Translations under genes and position numbers: made by a program
The notes under the pieces: generated by a model
What the model saw: the letters and a program-made list of their open reading frames with translations, nothing else
The model's database searches: none
What the model was told of the DNA's origin: nothing
Part shown: positions 1-8,002 of the stretch, piece after piece
Layout of the letters: the number at the start of each line of letters is the position of its first letter
Numbering within the stretch: position 1 is the stretch's first letter
Origin: an uncultured Lachnospiraceae bacterium
Lineage (GTDB): Bacteria; Bacillota; Clostridia; Lachnospirales; Lachnospiraceae
Length of the DNA: 30,779 nt
Direction: 5' to 3'
NCBI GenBank assembly: GCA_910579425.1
Contig: CAJTVL010000047.1
Location: 1-30,779, forward strand

Positions 1-5
1 TTACA

Positions 6-800
6 TTATATCACCCTTTTGTCTCTGATAAAGCAAGTTACGATGCAGAGCATCGGGGAATGTACCCTCCTATGATTCAACTGTTCCTCTATGGCCGCCA
101 CGTCTCTCTCGGGAAAAGCTTTACAAAATGCGTCCAGCTTCGGAGCATCTTTTCGGGCTTCCTCCTGGAACCATTCTTTGATCTGGCTCACTGTAAGTAA
201 GCTCCTCCCGGATATTCTTTAAAATCGCCTCCCCGCCAATTAATCTTTCTATTTCATTGCGCGTCTGCCTCATCGCTTTATGGATAAAACTTTTACTATA
301 TGATTTCCGCTGGTATTTTTCCAGTAAGCCTGGGGCGGTGCATCTATATCTGCCCGAAGGGTCTCGCAGTAATTGAGCACATCCCAGGAACAGTAGACCC
401 CTGCGTTTCCGAACTGATAGCCAACTCGTCTATGATCATGACCACTTTTTGTCCATAATACTTTTCAAGAAGCTGTGAAAGAGTGTGCAGACTTTCGCTG
501 AGTACAGAAGCTGACATCAAAAACATACCATCATTTTTATTATCAAGTCTTACCAGTTGCTTATAAAGCTCCTTTTCCCTATCCGTCAGCTTTTCACTGT
601 CTGCCAGAAACTGAAACCTGAGCGCTTCGTTTTCAATAACCGAAGCCATCATCGTCCGTGCGGACAAATAGTCCTCCCCATTCACGCCCTTCAAGCTGAT
701 AAAGATTACAGGAAATTTTCCTATATATTTATCGCAAAGTTCCTTTTCCTTAGAAATCTACAGCCCGTCAAAAATCGCCGATGGGAAGCATTTTCTTTCC
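6..800 (-). pseudogene. Decayed AAA-ATPase-like / PD-(D/E)XK nuclease family protein
   Basis: Fragments of one protein family can be read in order on the minus strand, in shifting frames. The first runs from about 770 to 430 and includes FPVIFISLKGVNGEDY and ends at the Walker B-like VVMIIDE, with an in-frame TAG near 760. The next begins at YQFGNAGVYCSWDV and continues through QAYWKNTSGN (about 420-310). After another frameshift comes NEIERLIGGEAILKNIREEL (about 260-195). The last is VSQIKEWFQEEARKD and onward (191-6). From knowledge of the AAA-ATPase-like (PF09820) plus PD-(D/E)XK family, the stretch between Walker B and the YQFGNA block is missing, as is the one between REELTY and IKEWF. 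The Walker A end and most of the nuclease domain are also absent. I infer a dead gene with several internal deletions and no product. Outer boundaries are approximate. Confidence 0.8.
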
Positions 801-892
801 ATATTCTTATTTCCCATGCCGTCCCTTTCCCGCCTGAATCTTTGCCTGCATCAACACACCAACAGACTTCCATCCTCCGCGACCGACCACCC

Positions 893-2362
893 TTAATCCA
901 GCGCCTTTTCCAGTTCCTTAATCACGATCTTAAGCGCCTTAATCCTGGCGTACTTCTTATCCACCGATTCCAGAATATGCCAGGGGGCGTAAGTGGTACT
1001 GGTCTTCTGTATCATTTCATTGACCGCCACCTCGTAATCATCCCACTTCTCCCGATTGCGCCAGTCCTCCGCCGTAATCTTCCACTGCTTTCCGGGCGTC
1101 CTTTGTCTGTCCTCAAAACGGGCAAGCTGGGTTTCCTTATCGATCTGCACCCAAAATTTAATGATCACCGCCCCCCAGTCAGAAAGCTCCTTTTCAAACT
1201 CATTGATCTCATTGTAGGCCCGCTTCCAGTCATTTTCGCTGCAAAAACCCTCCAGCCTCTCCACCATCACACGTCCATACCAGCTTCTGTCAAAAATGGC
1301 GATATGCCCGGCCTTGGGAAGTCTGGTCCAGAAACGCCACAGATAATGCCTTGCTTTCTCATGAGGCTCCGGGCTGGCGATGGGGTGTACCTCATACCCC
1401 CTTGCATCCAAGGCGCCGGTAATCCGCTTGATATTTCCGCCCTTTCCCGCTGCGTCCCAGCCCTCGTAGGCGATCACCACCGGCACCTTTTTCCTGTAAA
1501 GGCGGTTGTGGAGCTCTCCCAAGTGCTTTTGCAGCCGCTTGAGCTCTTCCTTATACTCCTGCTCCTCTATGGACTTATCCAAAGGAATCTCCGAAAGCCT
1601 GGGCATCTTTTCAAGGGGAAACACATTTTGGAGAAGAGGCACTGCAAGACTCTTATTCTGCAGCGCGATCTCAATGCCCTGGGTCAGGGTCTCCAAAATC
1701 TGAAGCTGCGCCCATTTTTTTGATCCGGAATCAATAATATACCAGGGGGCGGAAGGCGTATTGGTGTCCTCCATATACCGCCCGAATATCTTCTCACACT
1801 TTTTATAATGAAAATTCTGCCAGCGGTCATACTCGCTTACCCGCCAACGGGTGTCAATATCCTCCTCCAGCGCGTCGATTCTTTTTTTCTGCTCCTTCTC
1901 ACTGATATGGCAGAAAAATTTCATCAACAGATACCCGTTATCCGTGAGCTGCCTCTCAAATCTCCTGATACTGCCTATCCTCTGCTCATACTCTTTCTTA
2001 TCCAGTTCTCCCTGCAGGCTCAATCCGGTGACCTCATCCATCCACCCGGAGTCCAGAAGCATAAACTTCCCCGCCTCCGGCAGTCTGCTGAAATATCTGC
2101 AGAGAAAAGGCTTCCTGCGCTCCTCCCTGGTAGGGCGGTCCATAGACGCCACTTTAAAAAATCTGGGATCTATATTCTGTATGATCTGCCCGATGGCGCT
2201 TCCTTTTCCGGCGGTTCCCCAGCCTTCCACCAGCACGAGCACCGGAATCTTATGCTCTGCCAGAAGCGTCTGCTGCTCTGAAAGCTTATTCCTTGCCGCT
2301 TTCAGCCTCTCTTTTAACTCATCCTTTTCCGGTTTATCTCCAAATATGATATTTTTCAGCAT
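893..2362 (-). CDS. pap: Polyphosphate:AMP phosphotransferase, tandem PPK2 domains
   Basis: This cytosolic enzyme is expected to move phosphate from polyphosphate to AMP, giving ADP (PPK2 class II). The 489-residue protein holds two PPK2 domains. The N-terminal one has the P-loop GWGTAGKG at residues 47-54, and the C-terminal one has GWDAAGKG at 301-308. The C-terminal copy also carries the classic FDRSWYGRV block around Asp358 and a WTRLPKAGH lid segment. The N-terminal copy has DSGWMDE where DRSWYGR is expected, so it is probably the degenerate half; that is inference from the motifs. I chose the ATG at 2362 because GGAGGGT lies 4 bases upstream; an in-frame ATG at 2374 has no ribosome site. 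It appears to be a single gene with its own promoter. Whether AMP or another nucleotide is the real substrate cannot be settled here. Confidence 0.88.
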   Translation of the reverse strand: MLKNIIFGDKPEKDELKERLKAARNKLSEQQTLLAEHKIPVLVLVEGWGTAGKGSAIGQIIQNIDPRFFKVASMDRPTREERRKPFLCRYFSRLPEAGKFMLLDSGWMDEVTGLSLQGELDKKEYEQRIGSIRRFERQLTDNGYLLMKFFCHISEKEQKKRIDALEEDIDTRWRVSEYDRWQNFHYKKCEKIFGRYMEDTNTPSAPWYIIDSGSKKWAQLQILETLTQGIEIALQNKSLAVPLLQNVFPLEKMPRLSEIPLDKSIEEQEYKEELKRLQKHLGELHNRLYRKKVPVVIAYEGWDAAGKGGNIKRITGALDARGYEVHPIASPEPHEKARHYLWRFWTRLPKAGHIAIFDRSWYGRVMVERLEGFCSENDWKRAYNEINEFEKELSDWGAVIIKFWVQIDKETQLARFEDRQRTPGKQWKITAEDWRNREKWDDYEVAVNEMIQKTSTTYAPWHILESVDKKYARIKALKIVIKELEKALD

Positions 2363-2434
2363 AGTACCCTCCATTTCTGCCTGTACAGTCTTTCAATATC
2401 AGGCTTTGTGCGTTTTGACATTGCCCTTAACTAT

Positions 2435-2462
2435 AGTATACAGGATTTTGGGTTAAATACAA
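2435..2462 (-). promoter_or_regulatory. Candidate sigma-A promoter for the PPK2-type gene
   Basis: On the minus strand TTGTAT (2457-2462), a 16-base spacer and TATACT (2435-2440) sit about 75 bases before the chosen start codon. The -10 match is good and the -35 weak. On the plus strand the same DNA gives TTGACA (2415-2420), 16 bases, TATACA (2437-2442), so the -10 boxes of two opposing promoters overlap. Only the minus-strand direction has a downstream gene. Confidence 0.45.
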
Positions 2463-2466
2463 CAAA

Positions 2467-2529
2467 AGCCCTTCCATTCATCAGATATCTTACCATTCAT
2501 GGCAACCTATCTGACGAACCAAAAGGGCT
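2467..2529. other. Nested inverted repeat, possible terminator of the sulfatase operon
   Basis: The outer arms AGCCCTT (2467-2473) and AAGGGCT (2523-2529) enclose inner arms TCAGATA (2481-2487) and TATCTGA (2508-2514). Read on the minus strand, the outer stem is followed by TTTTGTTGTATTT, so it may terminate the operon ending at 2650. It could instead be part of a small RNA. The remaining bases of the 2363-2649 gap show nothing else clear. Confidence 0.4.
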
Positions 2530-2649
2530 CCTGCTCTTGTGGTATAGTTTAAAGTTGGAAGATCCATCAGACACATTTCCCGGCTATTGATTATGCCTAC
2601 CCCTTCTCATCCGGCGCACAGCCGTTTGTCCGGATCGCATGATTTACGA

Positions 2650-4299
2650 TTAAATGTTTCCGTCGATGTAATCCTGATACCACTGAATCCAATCATAGTA
2701 CTGCAGTGTTTCCAACTGGCTCAGGTGGCTCTCCCATGCCGCATCATCCACACCGCCCATGATACTGGACGCCGTAAAGTTTTTCAGGTACTCAAACAGA
2801 TCGCTCTCGATAAAGGTTCTCTCATCTAGCTTCGCAGTATCCACCATCCGAAGGGGAATATATTCCGTCTGGAGATAATCCCACACCTCGTCCACCATGG
2901 AATCCCTGTACCATGTTGAAAAAGCTTCCTCTTTTCCGATATAGATGCTCTCGTCCTTAAGAACAAGGGGCGAATTTCCCACCATACCGTATGTATACTT
3001 GTAGTTCTCCACCGTAAAATCATCTGTCAGGCCTTCCGGCGTCTTCTGGAACACGGTGCCGCTCTCGTCAATATCCCAGTATCCGCCCCTCTCCCCGTAT
3101 TTTACGATATATTTATTCTCTGTATTACTGGAAAGATAATCCCACCACTCCAACAGCTTTTCCGGATTTTCACAGGCAGATGTGATGGCAAATCCTGTCT
3201 TGTTTCCCTGAAAACTGTCTCTGCGTCCGCTCTTTACATAAGTATAATCCGGCTCCGCGTTGAGAAAAGGCAGCACCACATACTGCTCTGCCAGCTCATC
3301 CGACATCATTGCATAGGGCGACCAACATACCGTGGCTCCTACTACGCCGCTTTTGAGCTTTGCAAAAAACTGATCGTTGGTCTCCGTAAAGGACTCCACA
3401 TCATAGAGCCCCTCCTGCACAAGCCTGTGCATATATTCCAGGAACCCGCGGTAAGCGTCCGTATCCATGGTAGGAACGGCTTTATTGTCCTTCACCATAA
3501 AGTAGTGTGATTCGGCCGAACTGGAATAACCGCCAATTCCCCAGGCATTCGCCATATTCATGACACCTGCGCACCAGTTTGCCTCGCTGGTCTTGAGCGG
3601 GATCTCATCGGAAGCGTCTCCGTTCCCGTTCATGTCATTGTCCCGGAAAGCGCATAACACTTCATAGAATTCCTCCGTCGTCGTCGGAATGTCCATTCCA
3701 AGCTGATCCAGCCACTTTTTGTTGATGATGGTAATTCCCATGGCGTCGTTGGCATAGCTGACCTCGTCCCCGGTCATCAGCGCCCTGATGGAACCGTCCG
3801 ACCAGGTGATCAGATCCTTCCCGCCCTCTATCTCCTTGTAATCCTCCATCACATGGGGCGCATTTTCCTCGAGGATTCCCGACAGATCCGCAAAGGAATC
3901 CATACTGCTTGCGATCTGTTCTTCCGACACCAGGCCAAGGAACGCATCGGGGAGGTCGGCCGTGAGCATGGCGTTCACCTTCTCCGCAGAGCCGTCGGAA
4001 ACGCTGATCCACTCGATATGTATGCCGGTTGCCTCCTCCGCCATCTGAAAGCCTAACCGTTCGTTGAAGTCGTCGCCCATATTGTGGGTATGTTTAAGTA
4101 CTGCGATCTTAAAGGTCGTCTTCCCCTCCGGAGCGCTCTCCTCTTCGGCCTTCGCCGCTTCTTCTTCCACATCCGCGCCGCCTGATGCGGTCTCACTTTC
4201 CTGACCGCCGCATCCCGCCAGAAGCAGGGCTGCCATCAGAGCCGCCGCGGCTGCCTTTAACCCAACCTTTTTTCTTACTTTTACTGATTTTCTTCTCAT
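2650..4299 (-). CDS. Carbohydrate ABC transporter solute-binding lipoprotein (LplA type)
   Basis: This is the extracellular, lipid-anchored receptor of a sugar importer. The 549-residue product opens with a basic segment, then an Ala/Leu-rich core and the lipobox LLAGC, with lipidated Cys30. A Gly/Ser/Glu-rich linker follows, and then a family-1 type binding fold of the long (about 500-550 residue) class used by LplA/YtcQ systems. I chose the ATG at 4299 because AAGGAG (4306-4311) lies 6 bases upstream; the earlier in-frame ATG at 4317 has no such site. It is the last gene of the operon, 48 bases after the YtcP-type permease. Receptor-last order is less usual than receptor-first. Ligand specificity is not readable from sequence; the linked sulfatase suggests a sulfated glycan fragment. 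Confidence 0.88.
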   Translation of the reverse strand: MRRKSVKVRKKVGLKAAAAALMAALLLAGCGGQESETASGGADVEEEAAKAEEESAPEGKTTFKIAVLKHTHNMGDDFNERLGFQMAEEATGIHIEWISVSDGSAEKVNAMLTADLPDAFLGLVSEEQIASSMDSFADLSGILEENAPHVMEDYKEIEGGKDLITWSDGSIRALMTGDEVSYANDAMGITIINKKWLDQLGMDIPTTTEEFYEVLCAFRDNDMNGNGDASDEIPLKTSEANWCAGVMNMANAWGIGGYSSSAESHYFMVKDNKAVPTMDTDAYRGFLEYMHRLVQEGLYDVESFTETNDQFFAKLKSGVVGATVCWSPYAMMSDELAEQYVVLPFLNAEPDYTYVKSGRRDSFQGNKTGFAITSACENPEKLLEWWDYLSSNTENKYIVKYGERGGYWDIDESGTVFQKTPEGLTDDFTVENYKYTYGMVGNSPLVLKDESIYIGKEEAFSTWYRDSMVDEVWDYLQTEYIPLRMVDTAKLDERTFIESDLFEYLKNFTASSIMGGVDDAAWESHLSQLETLQYYDWIQWYQDYIDGNI

Positions 4300-4347
4300 T
4301 TTTTTCTCCTTTTTCATTTTCTTTTCTGTTTCGGGCCCCGGACGTTC

Positions 4348-5247
4348 TTATCCTTTCACCGACCCGATCATGACTCCCTTTACAAAATATTTCTGGATGA
4401 ACGGGTAGACGCAGATAATCGGCACCGTAGAAACCACGATCACTCCATACTTGATGACCTGCCCCATGAGCTGCAGCTTCACCGCCGCCTCCGGATCCAT
4501 CTCAGATGTGGCGTTTATGGTGGAGGACGCCGTGAGCAGAATATCCCTCAGAAACAACTGTAACGGATATTTCGATTCATCCGTGAGAAAGATCATCGCG
4601 TTAAAATAGGAATTCCAGTGTACCACCGCTATATACAGGGCGATAACCGCCACGATCGCTTTGGAGAGCGGCATCACGATCCGGAAAAAGAACCTTCCGT
4701 TTCCACAGCCGTCTATGCGTGCGGCCTCCAACAGCTCATCCGATATGTTGCCCGCCAGAAAGGAGCGGGTAATGATAATGTTGTACACGGAAATACTTCC
4801 CGCCAGAATCATGAAAATCCTTGTGTTTACCAGATTCAGCCCCTTTATAACCAGATAGAAGGGTATCATGCCTCCCTGAAAATACATGGTGAAGATAAAG
4901 AGAAGCATAACGATATTCCTTCCCGGCAGATCCTTGCGGGAGAGGGCGTATCCGGAGAGCATCGTGCAGCATACGCCGAAAAACGTACCGAACCCTGCAT
5001 AAATCAGGGTGTTTGCATACCCCACCAGAATTCTGCTGTCCGTAAAGATTTTTTTATATCCCATAAGCGTGAAGCCCCTGGGCCACAAAACAACCGTCCC
5101 GTTATTGACATAGGTAGGATCCGATACCGATGCAATCACCACAAAATACAGGGGATAGAGCACGATCAGTATAAAAAATACCGTCAGAATTCCAGTTACA
5201 ATATCAAAGAGAAGATCATCCCTGTTTATTGTCCGTTTCTTATTCAT
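4348..5247 (-). CDS. Carbohydrate ABC transporter permease (YtcP/LplC type, MalG-like)
   Basis: A membrane subunit of a sugar importer, 299 residues, with about six hydrophobic segments starting near residue 15. The MetI-like cytoplasmic loop carries the EAA signature LEAARIDGCGNGRFFFRIVMP, the contact site for the ATPase. It ends with YPFIQKYFVKGVMIGSVKG, typical of the YtcP branch (the C-termini of this family end in a similar KGVMxGxVKG). The ATG at 5247 is preceded by AAGGGGGT. It lies 18 bases after the LplB-type permease gene, and the two permeases presumably form a heterodimer. No ATPase gene is in the operon, so a shared MsmX-like ATPase encoded elsewhere is likely. Confidence 0.88.
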   Translation of the reverse strand: MNKKRTINRDDLLFDIVTGILTVFFILIVLYPLYFVVIASVSDPTYVNNGTVVLWPRGFTLMGYKKIFTDSRILVGYANTLIYAGFGTFFGVCCTMLSGYALSRKDLPGRNIVMLLFIFTMYFQGGMIPFYLVIKGLNLVNTRIFMILAGSISVYNIIITRSFLAGNISDELLEAARIDGCGNGRFFFRIVMPLSKAIVAVIALYIAVVHWNSYFNAMIFLTDESKYPLQLFLRDILLTASSTINATSEMDPEAAVKLQLMGQVIKYGVIVVSTVPIICVYPFIQKYFVKGVMIGSVKG

Positions 5248-5265
5248 TTTTATACCCCCTTACCG

Positions 5266-6183
5266 TCAGAACAGGCCCATTCCGCTTATCTTTTTCGATA
5301 CCTTGTTCACAGTGATCAGTATGATAAAGTTAATGACGTTATTAAACAGTCCGATCGCTGTGGAGTAACTGAATCTCTGCTGCTGAAGTCCCATCTTGTA
5401 AATATAAGTCGATATTACCTCCGAAACCGGCGTATTCAGGTCATTCTGCAGCAGGTATACCTTCTCGTAGCCGACGCTTAAAATGCTTCCGCAGTTCATG
5501 ATCAGCAGAATTACCATGGTCGGCATAATCGCGGGAAGATCCACGTTCAGGATTCTCTGCAGTTTATTGGCTCCGTCTATCTTGGCGGCCTCATGCAGCT
5601 CCTGGCTTACGCCGGTCAGCGCCGCGATATAGATGATGGAATTCCATCCCGTGCTCTGCCAGACTCCGGACCACACATACATATGCCTGAAAAATTTGCT
5701 TTCCCCCATAAAGAAGGTATCCCCGCTTCCTCCCAGATAAGAGAGCAGCGTGTTGACAATACCTGACCTGGGTGAGAATAAAACCGACATCATACCGACC
5801 AGAACCACGGTGGATATGAAGTAGGGCATATAGGTCACCGTCTGCGTAAATTTCTTTGCCCGCGTGTTCCCGATTCCGTTGATGATCAGTGCAAGAATGA
5901 CCGGAAGCGGGAATCCCACCACCAGCGAATAGACGCTGAGAGCGAGAGTATTTTTCAGGATCTGCCAGAAACGGGGAGCGTTGAAAAATGTGGAGAACCA
6001 TTTGGTTCCCACCCAGGGGCTTCCCATAATCCCTTTGGACGCCGAAAAATCCTTAAACGCAATCACAAGACCATACATGGGCGCATACATGAAAATCGCA
6101 ATGTAGACGACTGCCGGAACCAGAAAAAGATACAATATCCAGTTTCGCTTCATCAGAATTAATGTTTTGTTTCGTTTCTTCAT
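5266..6183 (-). CDS. Carbohydrate ABC transporter permease (LplB type, MalF-like)
   Basis: The partner permease, 305 residues. It has a short basic N-terminus, a first membrane segment near residues 15-35 (WILYLFLVPAVVYIAIF) and then YGLVIAFKDF, which is typical of LplB proteins. The EAA loop reads HEAAKIDGANKLQRILNVDLP, and the C-terminus ends SKKISGMGLF, again family-like. Its ATG at 6183 lies 9 bases after the sulfatase stop, and the GAGGG ribosome site overlaps that stop codon, so translation is probably coupled. Expected to form the channel together with the YtcP-type subunit downstream. Confidence 0.88.
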   Translation of the reverse strand: MKKRNKTLILMKRNWILYLFLVPAVVYIAIFMYAPMYGLVIAFKDFSASKGIMGSPWVGTKWFSTFFNAPRFWQILKNTLALSVYSLVVGFPLPVILALIINGIGNTRAKKFTQTVTYMPYFISTVVLVGMMSVLFSPRSGIVNTLLSYLGGSGDTFFMGESKFFRHMYVWSGVWQSTGWNSIIYIAALTGVSQELHEAAKIDGANKLQRILNVDLPAIMPTMVILLIMNCGSILSVGYEKVYLLQNDLNTPVSEVISTYIYKMGLQQQRFSYSTAIGLFNNVINFIILITVNKVSKKISGMGLF

Positions 6184-6192
6184 ACAGATCCC

Positions 6193-7686
6193 TCACTTTA
6201 TTCGGACTGCCTCTTTCATGGGAAGCCCCGTCTGATAGTCCAGTTGCCTTGGTTCATATTCTTCATTCTCGCGCTGTCTGGTGTATCCCCTGTCTTTCCA
6301 GCTTGCCGCAGGGGCCTCCTTTCTCCAGTATCTGCGCTCCCATCTGTAGCTCCGGTATGGATCCCTGGTCCGGTTCATCCACTCAAGAAGAGCCTCGTGG
6401 AGCCTCTTTTTTTCCTCGTAACAGGAGTCGTCGCCGATCCGGTTCTTCATTTCAAAGGGATCCGACTCCTGATCGTAAAATTCGTCCGTATCCTCCAGCA
6501 GATGGACTACCAGCTTATAGCGGCCGTCGAAGATTCCCCGCATCATCTGCAGGCCCCCGAATCCGTCATGGTCTATCTCATATCTGGTAAATTCTGTCAC
6601 CACATACGGATTAACGCGCTTTGTTGGATCAAAAACCGCAGGCAGCAGGCTGTTTCCCTCCAGAAGGGCGGGAATCCCAAGACCCATATACTCCAGAATC
6701 ATGGGCGCCAGATTAATATGGCTGACCGGCTGTGCGTCCACCACTCCCCTGGGAACCCCGGGCCCGCTGATCAGCAGGGGAACCCTGGCAATTTCATTGT
6801 ACATGGCCGCTCCCTTTCCGTTCAGGCAATGGCTCTGAAAACCGTCCCCGTGGTCGGAGGTATAGATGATCAGTGCCTCCGGCGCTTTCTCATGGATGCA
6901 TTCCACAATCCTGGAAATCTCACTGTCGATATAAGAGTTGCACCCCAGAAAATACGGGGCTTTCAGGGTAATGGCATCCCGGTCGGCAAATCTGTTCTCC
7001 CCGGCCCACAGCTTCTGATATTCCGGCTTTCCCTCCAGCGTATCCCATACATTGGGCGACTTGGGGAACTCATAGTCCAGATAAGCACTGGCATAGGGCT
7101 CCGGGCACAGGGCCGGGTCATGGGGTTCGTCAAAGGACACGGTCAGGAAAAAATCCTCCTGCCCATATTCCCCCAAAAACCGCAGCGCCCGGTCCGCGCA
7201 GCGGTGTCCGAAGGTAAATTCCGCATCCACTCCTGCCTGGTTCAAAGCGCTGTTTCTCGAACGCGCCCGTTCCTGTTCATCAAGCTCCTCCAGATAGCAT
7301 CTCATGTCATACCAGTACTCCGAATCCCACCCGTCGGGGCATCTGCCAAGCCCGAAATAGTCTCCGCCATCCAGATGGTATTTGCCGATATAAGCCGTAT
7401 GGACCCCGTTGTCTCTCAGACGTTGCCCCAATGTTTTCACATTATCCCCCAGGGGAACGGAATTAGCGATACTTCCGTTCGAGTGGGGATAGGTTCCGGT
7501 AAAGATCGCCGATCGCGCCGGCCCGCACACCGGCTGGCAGGAATAAGCATTCTCGTAGCGTATGCCATTTTCTGCTATGGCATCCAGACATGGCGTTCGC
7601 ATATCCGGGTTTCCATAGCATCCCAGCATGTCTTGCCTTGTGCTGTCCGTCATCAGAAAGACGATCTGTCTCTTTCTTTTCGTCAC
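6193..7686 (-). CDS. Cytoplasmic Cys-type sulfatase (S1 family)
   Basis: Predicted to hydrolyse sulfate esters from imported carbohydrates. The 497-residue protein has the formylglycine signature C-X-P-X-R as CGPAR (Cys54-Arg58) followed by SAIFTG, an N-terminal metal site starting MTDSTR, YIGKYHL, SFDEPHDP, and the late metal motif YTSDHGDG. A Cys-type enzyme needs the radical-SAM maturase anSME, which is not in this window. There is no signal peptide or lipobox, so it should act in the cytosol. Translation starts at GTG (7686), with AAAGGAG 7 bases upstream. It is the first gene of the transporter operon and is divergent from an AraC regulator. Phosphonate monoester hydrolases share the same core signature, so a phosphoesterase role is a lesser alternative. 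The exact sulfated sugar is unknown. Confidence 0.86.
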   Translation of the reverse strand: MTKRKRQIVFLMTDSTRQDMLGCYGNPDMRTPCLDAIAENGIRYENAYSCQPVCGPARSAIFTGTYPHSNGSIANSVPLGDNVKTLGQRLRDNGVHTAYIGKYHLDGGDYFGLGRCPDGWDSEYWYDMRCYLEELDEQERARSRNSALNQAGVDAEFTFGHRCADRALRFLGEYGQEDFFLTVSFDEPHDPALCPEPYASAYLDYEFPKSPNVWDTLEGKPEYQKLWAGENRFADRDAITLKAPYFLGCNSYIDSEISRIVECIHEKAPEALIIYTSDHGDGFQSHCLNGKGAAMYNEIARVPLLISGPGVPRGVVDAQPVSHINLAPMILEYMGLGIPALLEGNSLLPAVFDPTKRVNPYVVTEFTRYEIDHDGFGGLQMMRGIFDGRYKLVVHLLEDTDEFYDQESDPFEMKNRIGDDSCYEEKKRLHEALLEWMNRTRDPYRSYRWERRYWRKEAPAASWKDRGYTRQRENEEYEPRQLDYQTGLPMKEAVRIK

Positions 7687-7854
7687 ACCTCTTCTCCTTT
7701 CAGATTTTCCGACAGTCTTTCCGGATCCCGCAGTTTACCCATATAATTCCATTTTCCCGCCATTTCCACAAAGACTGCCCCTCTCAGAATAATTTCAATA
7801 TCTTATGTCTGTCCCCTGCACATGCATTTGCTGTCTTCATGAATTCATAGTTTC

Positions 7855-7883
7855 ATTATAGGAAAATACAGACATGATTCCAT
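7855..7883 (-). promoter_or_regulatory. Candidate promoter of the sulfatase-transporter operon
   Basis: On the minus strand a perfect TATAAT (7855-7860) has, 17 bases upstream, only a poor -35 (ATGGAA, 7878-7883). A weak -35 fits a promoter that needs an activator, here probably the divergent AraC protein. A 10 bp palindrome ATGAATTCAT (7839-7848) lies just downstream of the -10. Confidence 0.5.
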
Positions 7884-7917
7884 ATATATTTATGCTTACA
7901 ATATGGACATTTCTGCT
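7880..7917 (-). promoter_or_regulatory. Candidate AraC-type operator: two direct repeats, 21 bp step
   Basis: On the minus strand AGCAGAAATGTCCATAT (7901-7917) and AGCATAAATATATATGG (7880-7896) agree at about 11 of 17 positions and are 21 bases apart, two helical turns. The proximal copy overlaps the weak -35 of the sulfatase operon, and the distal copy overlaps the -35 of the regulator's own promoter. The arrangement suits activation of the operon and autoregulation. The identity is partial and the region is A/T-rich, so this remains an inference. Confidence 0.35.
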
Positions 7918-7933
7918 TTTCTCATGATATAAT
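7904..7933 (+). promoter_or_regulatory. Candidate promoter of the AraC-type regulator gene
   Basis: TGGACA (7904-7909), an 18-base spacer and TATAAT (7928-7933) precede the regulator start by about 70 bases. A second TATAAT lies at 7939-7944 without a good -35. The rest of the 316-base divergent gap (7687-8002) carries only the sulfatase promoter and repeats described separately. Confidence 0.5.
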
Positions 7934-8002
7934 TCGCTTATAATAACTGGGAATTGTAGAAAGATACGCGGCCAGCTAAACGGCGTAACGGAGGAATTTC
8001 AT

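Noticed and set aside
557..1723. A 388-codon plus-strand open frame opposite the PPK2-type gene
   Set aside because: Antisense shadow; the minus-strand reading has two P-loops and the DRSWYGR block.
6244..7746. A 500-codon open frame on the plus strand opposite the sulfatase gene
   Set aside because: It is antisense to a gene with clear family motifs and its own ribosome site, and its translation shows no family features.
7939..7944. Second TATAAT upstream of the AraC gene
   Set aside because: No acceptable -35 at 15-19 bases and no extended -10; the box at 7928-7933 is better placed.
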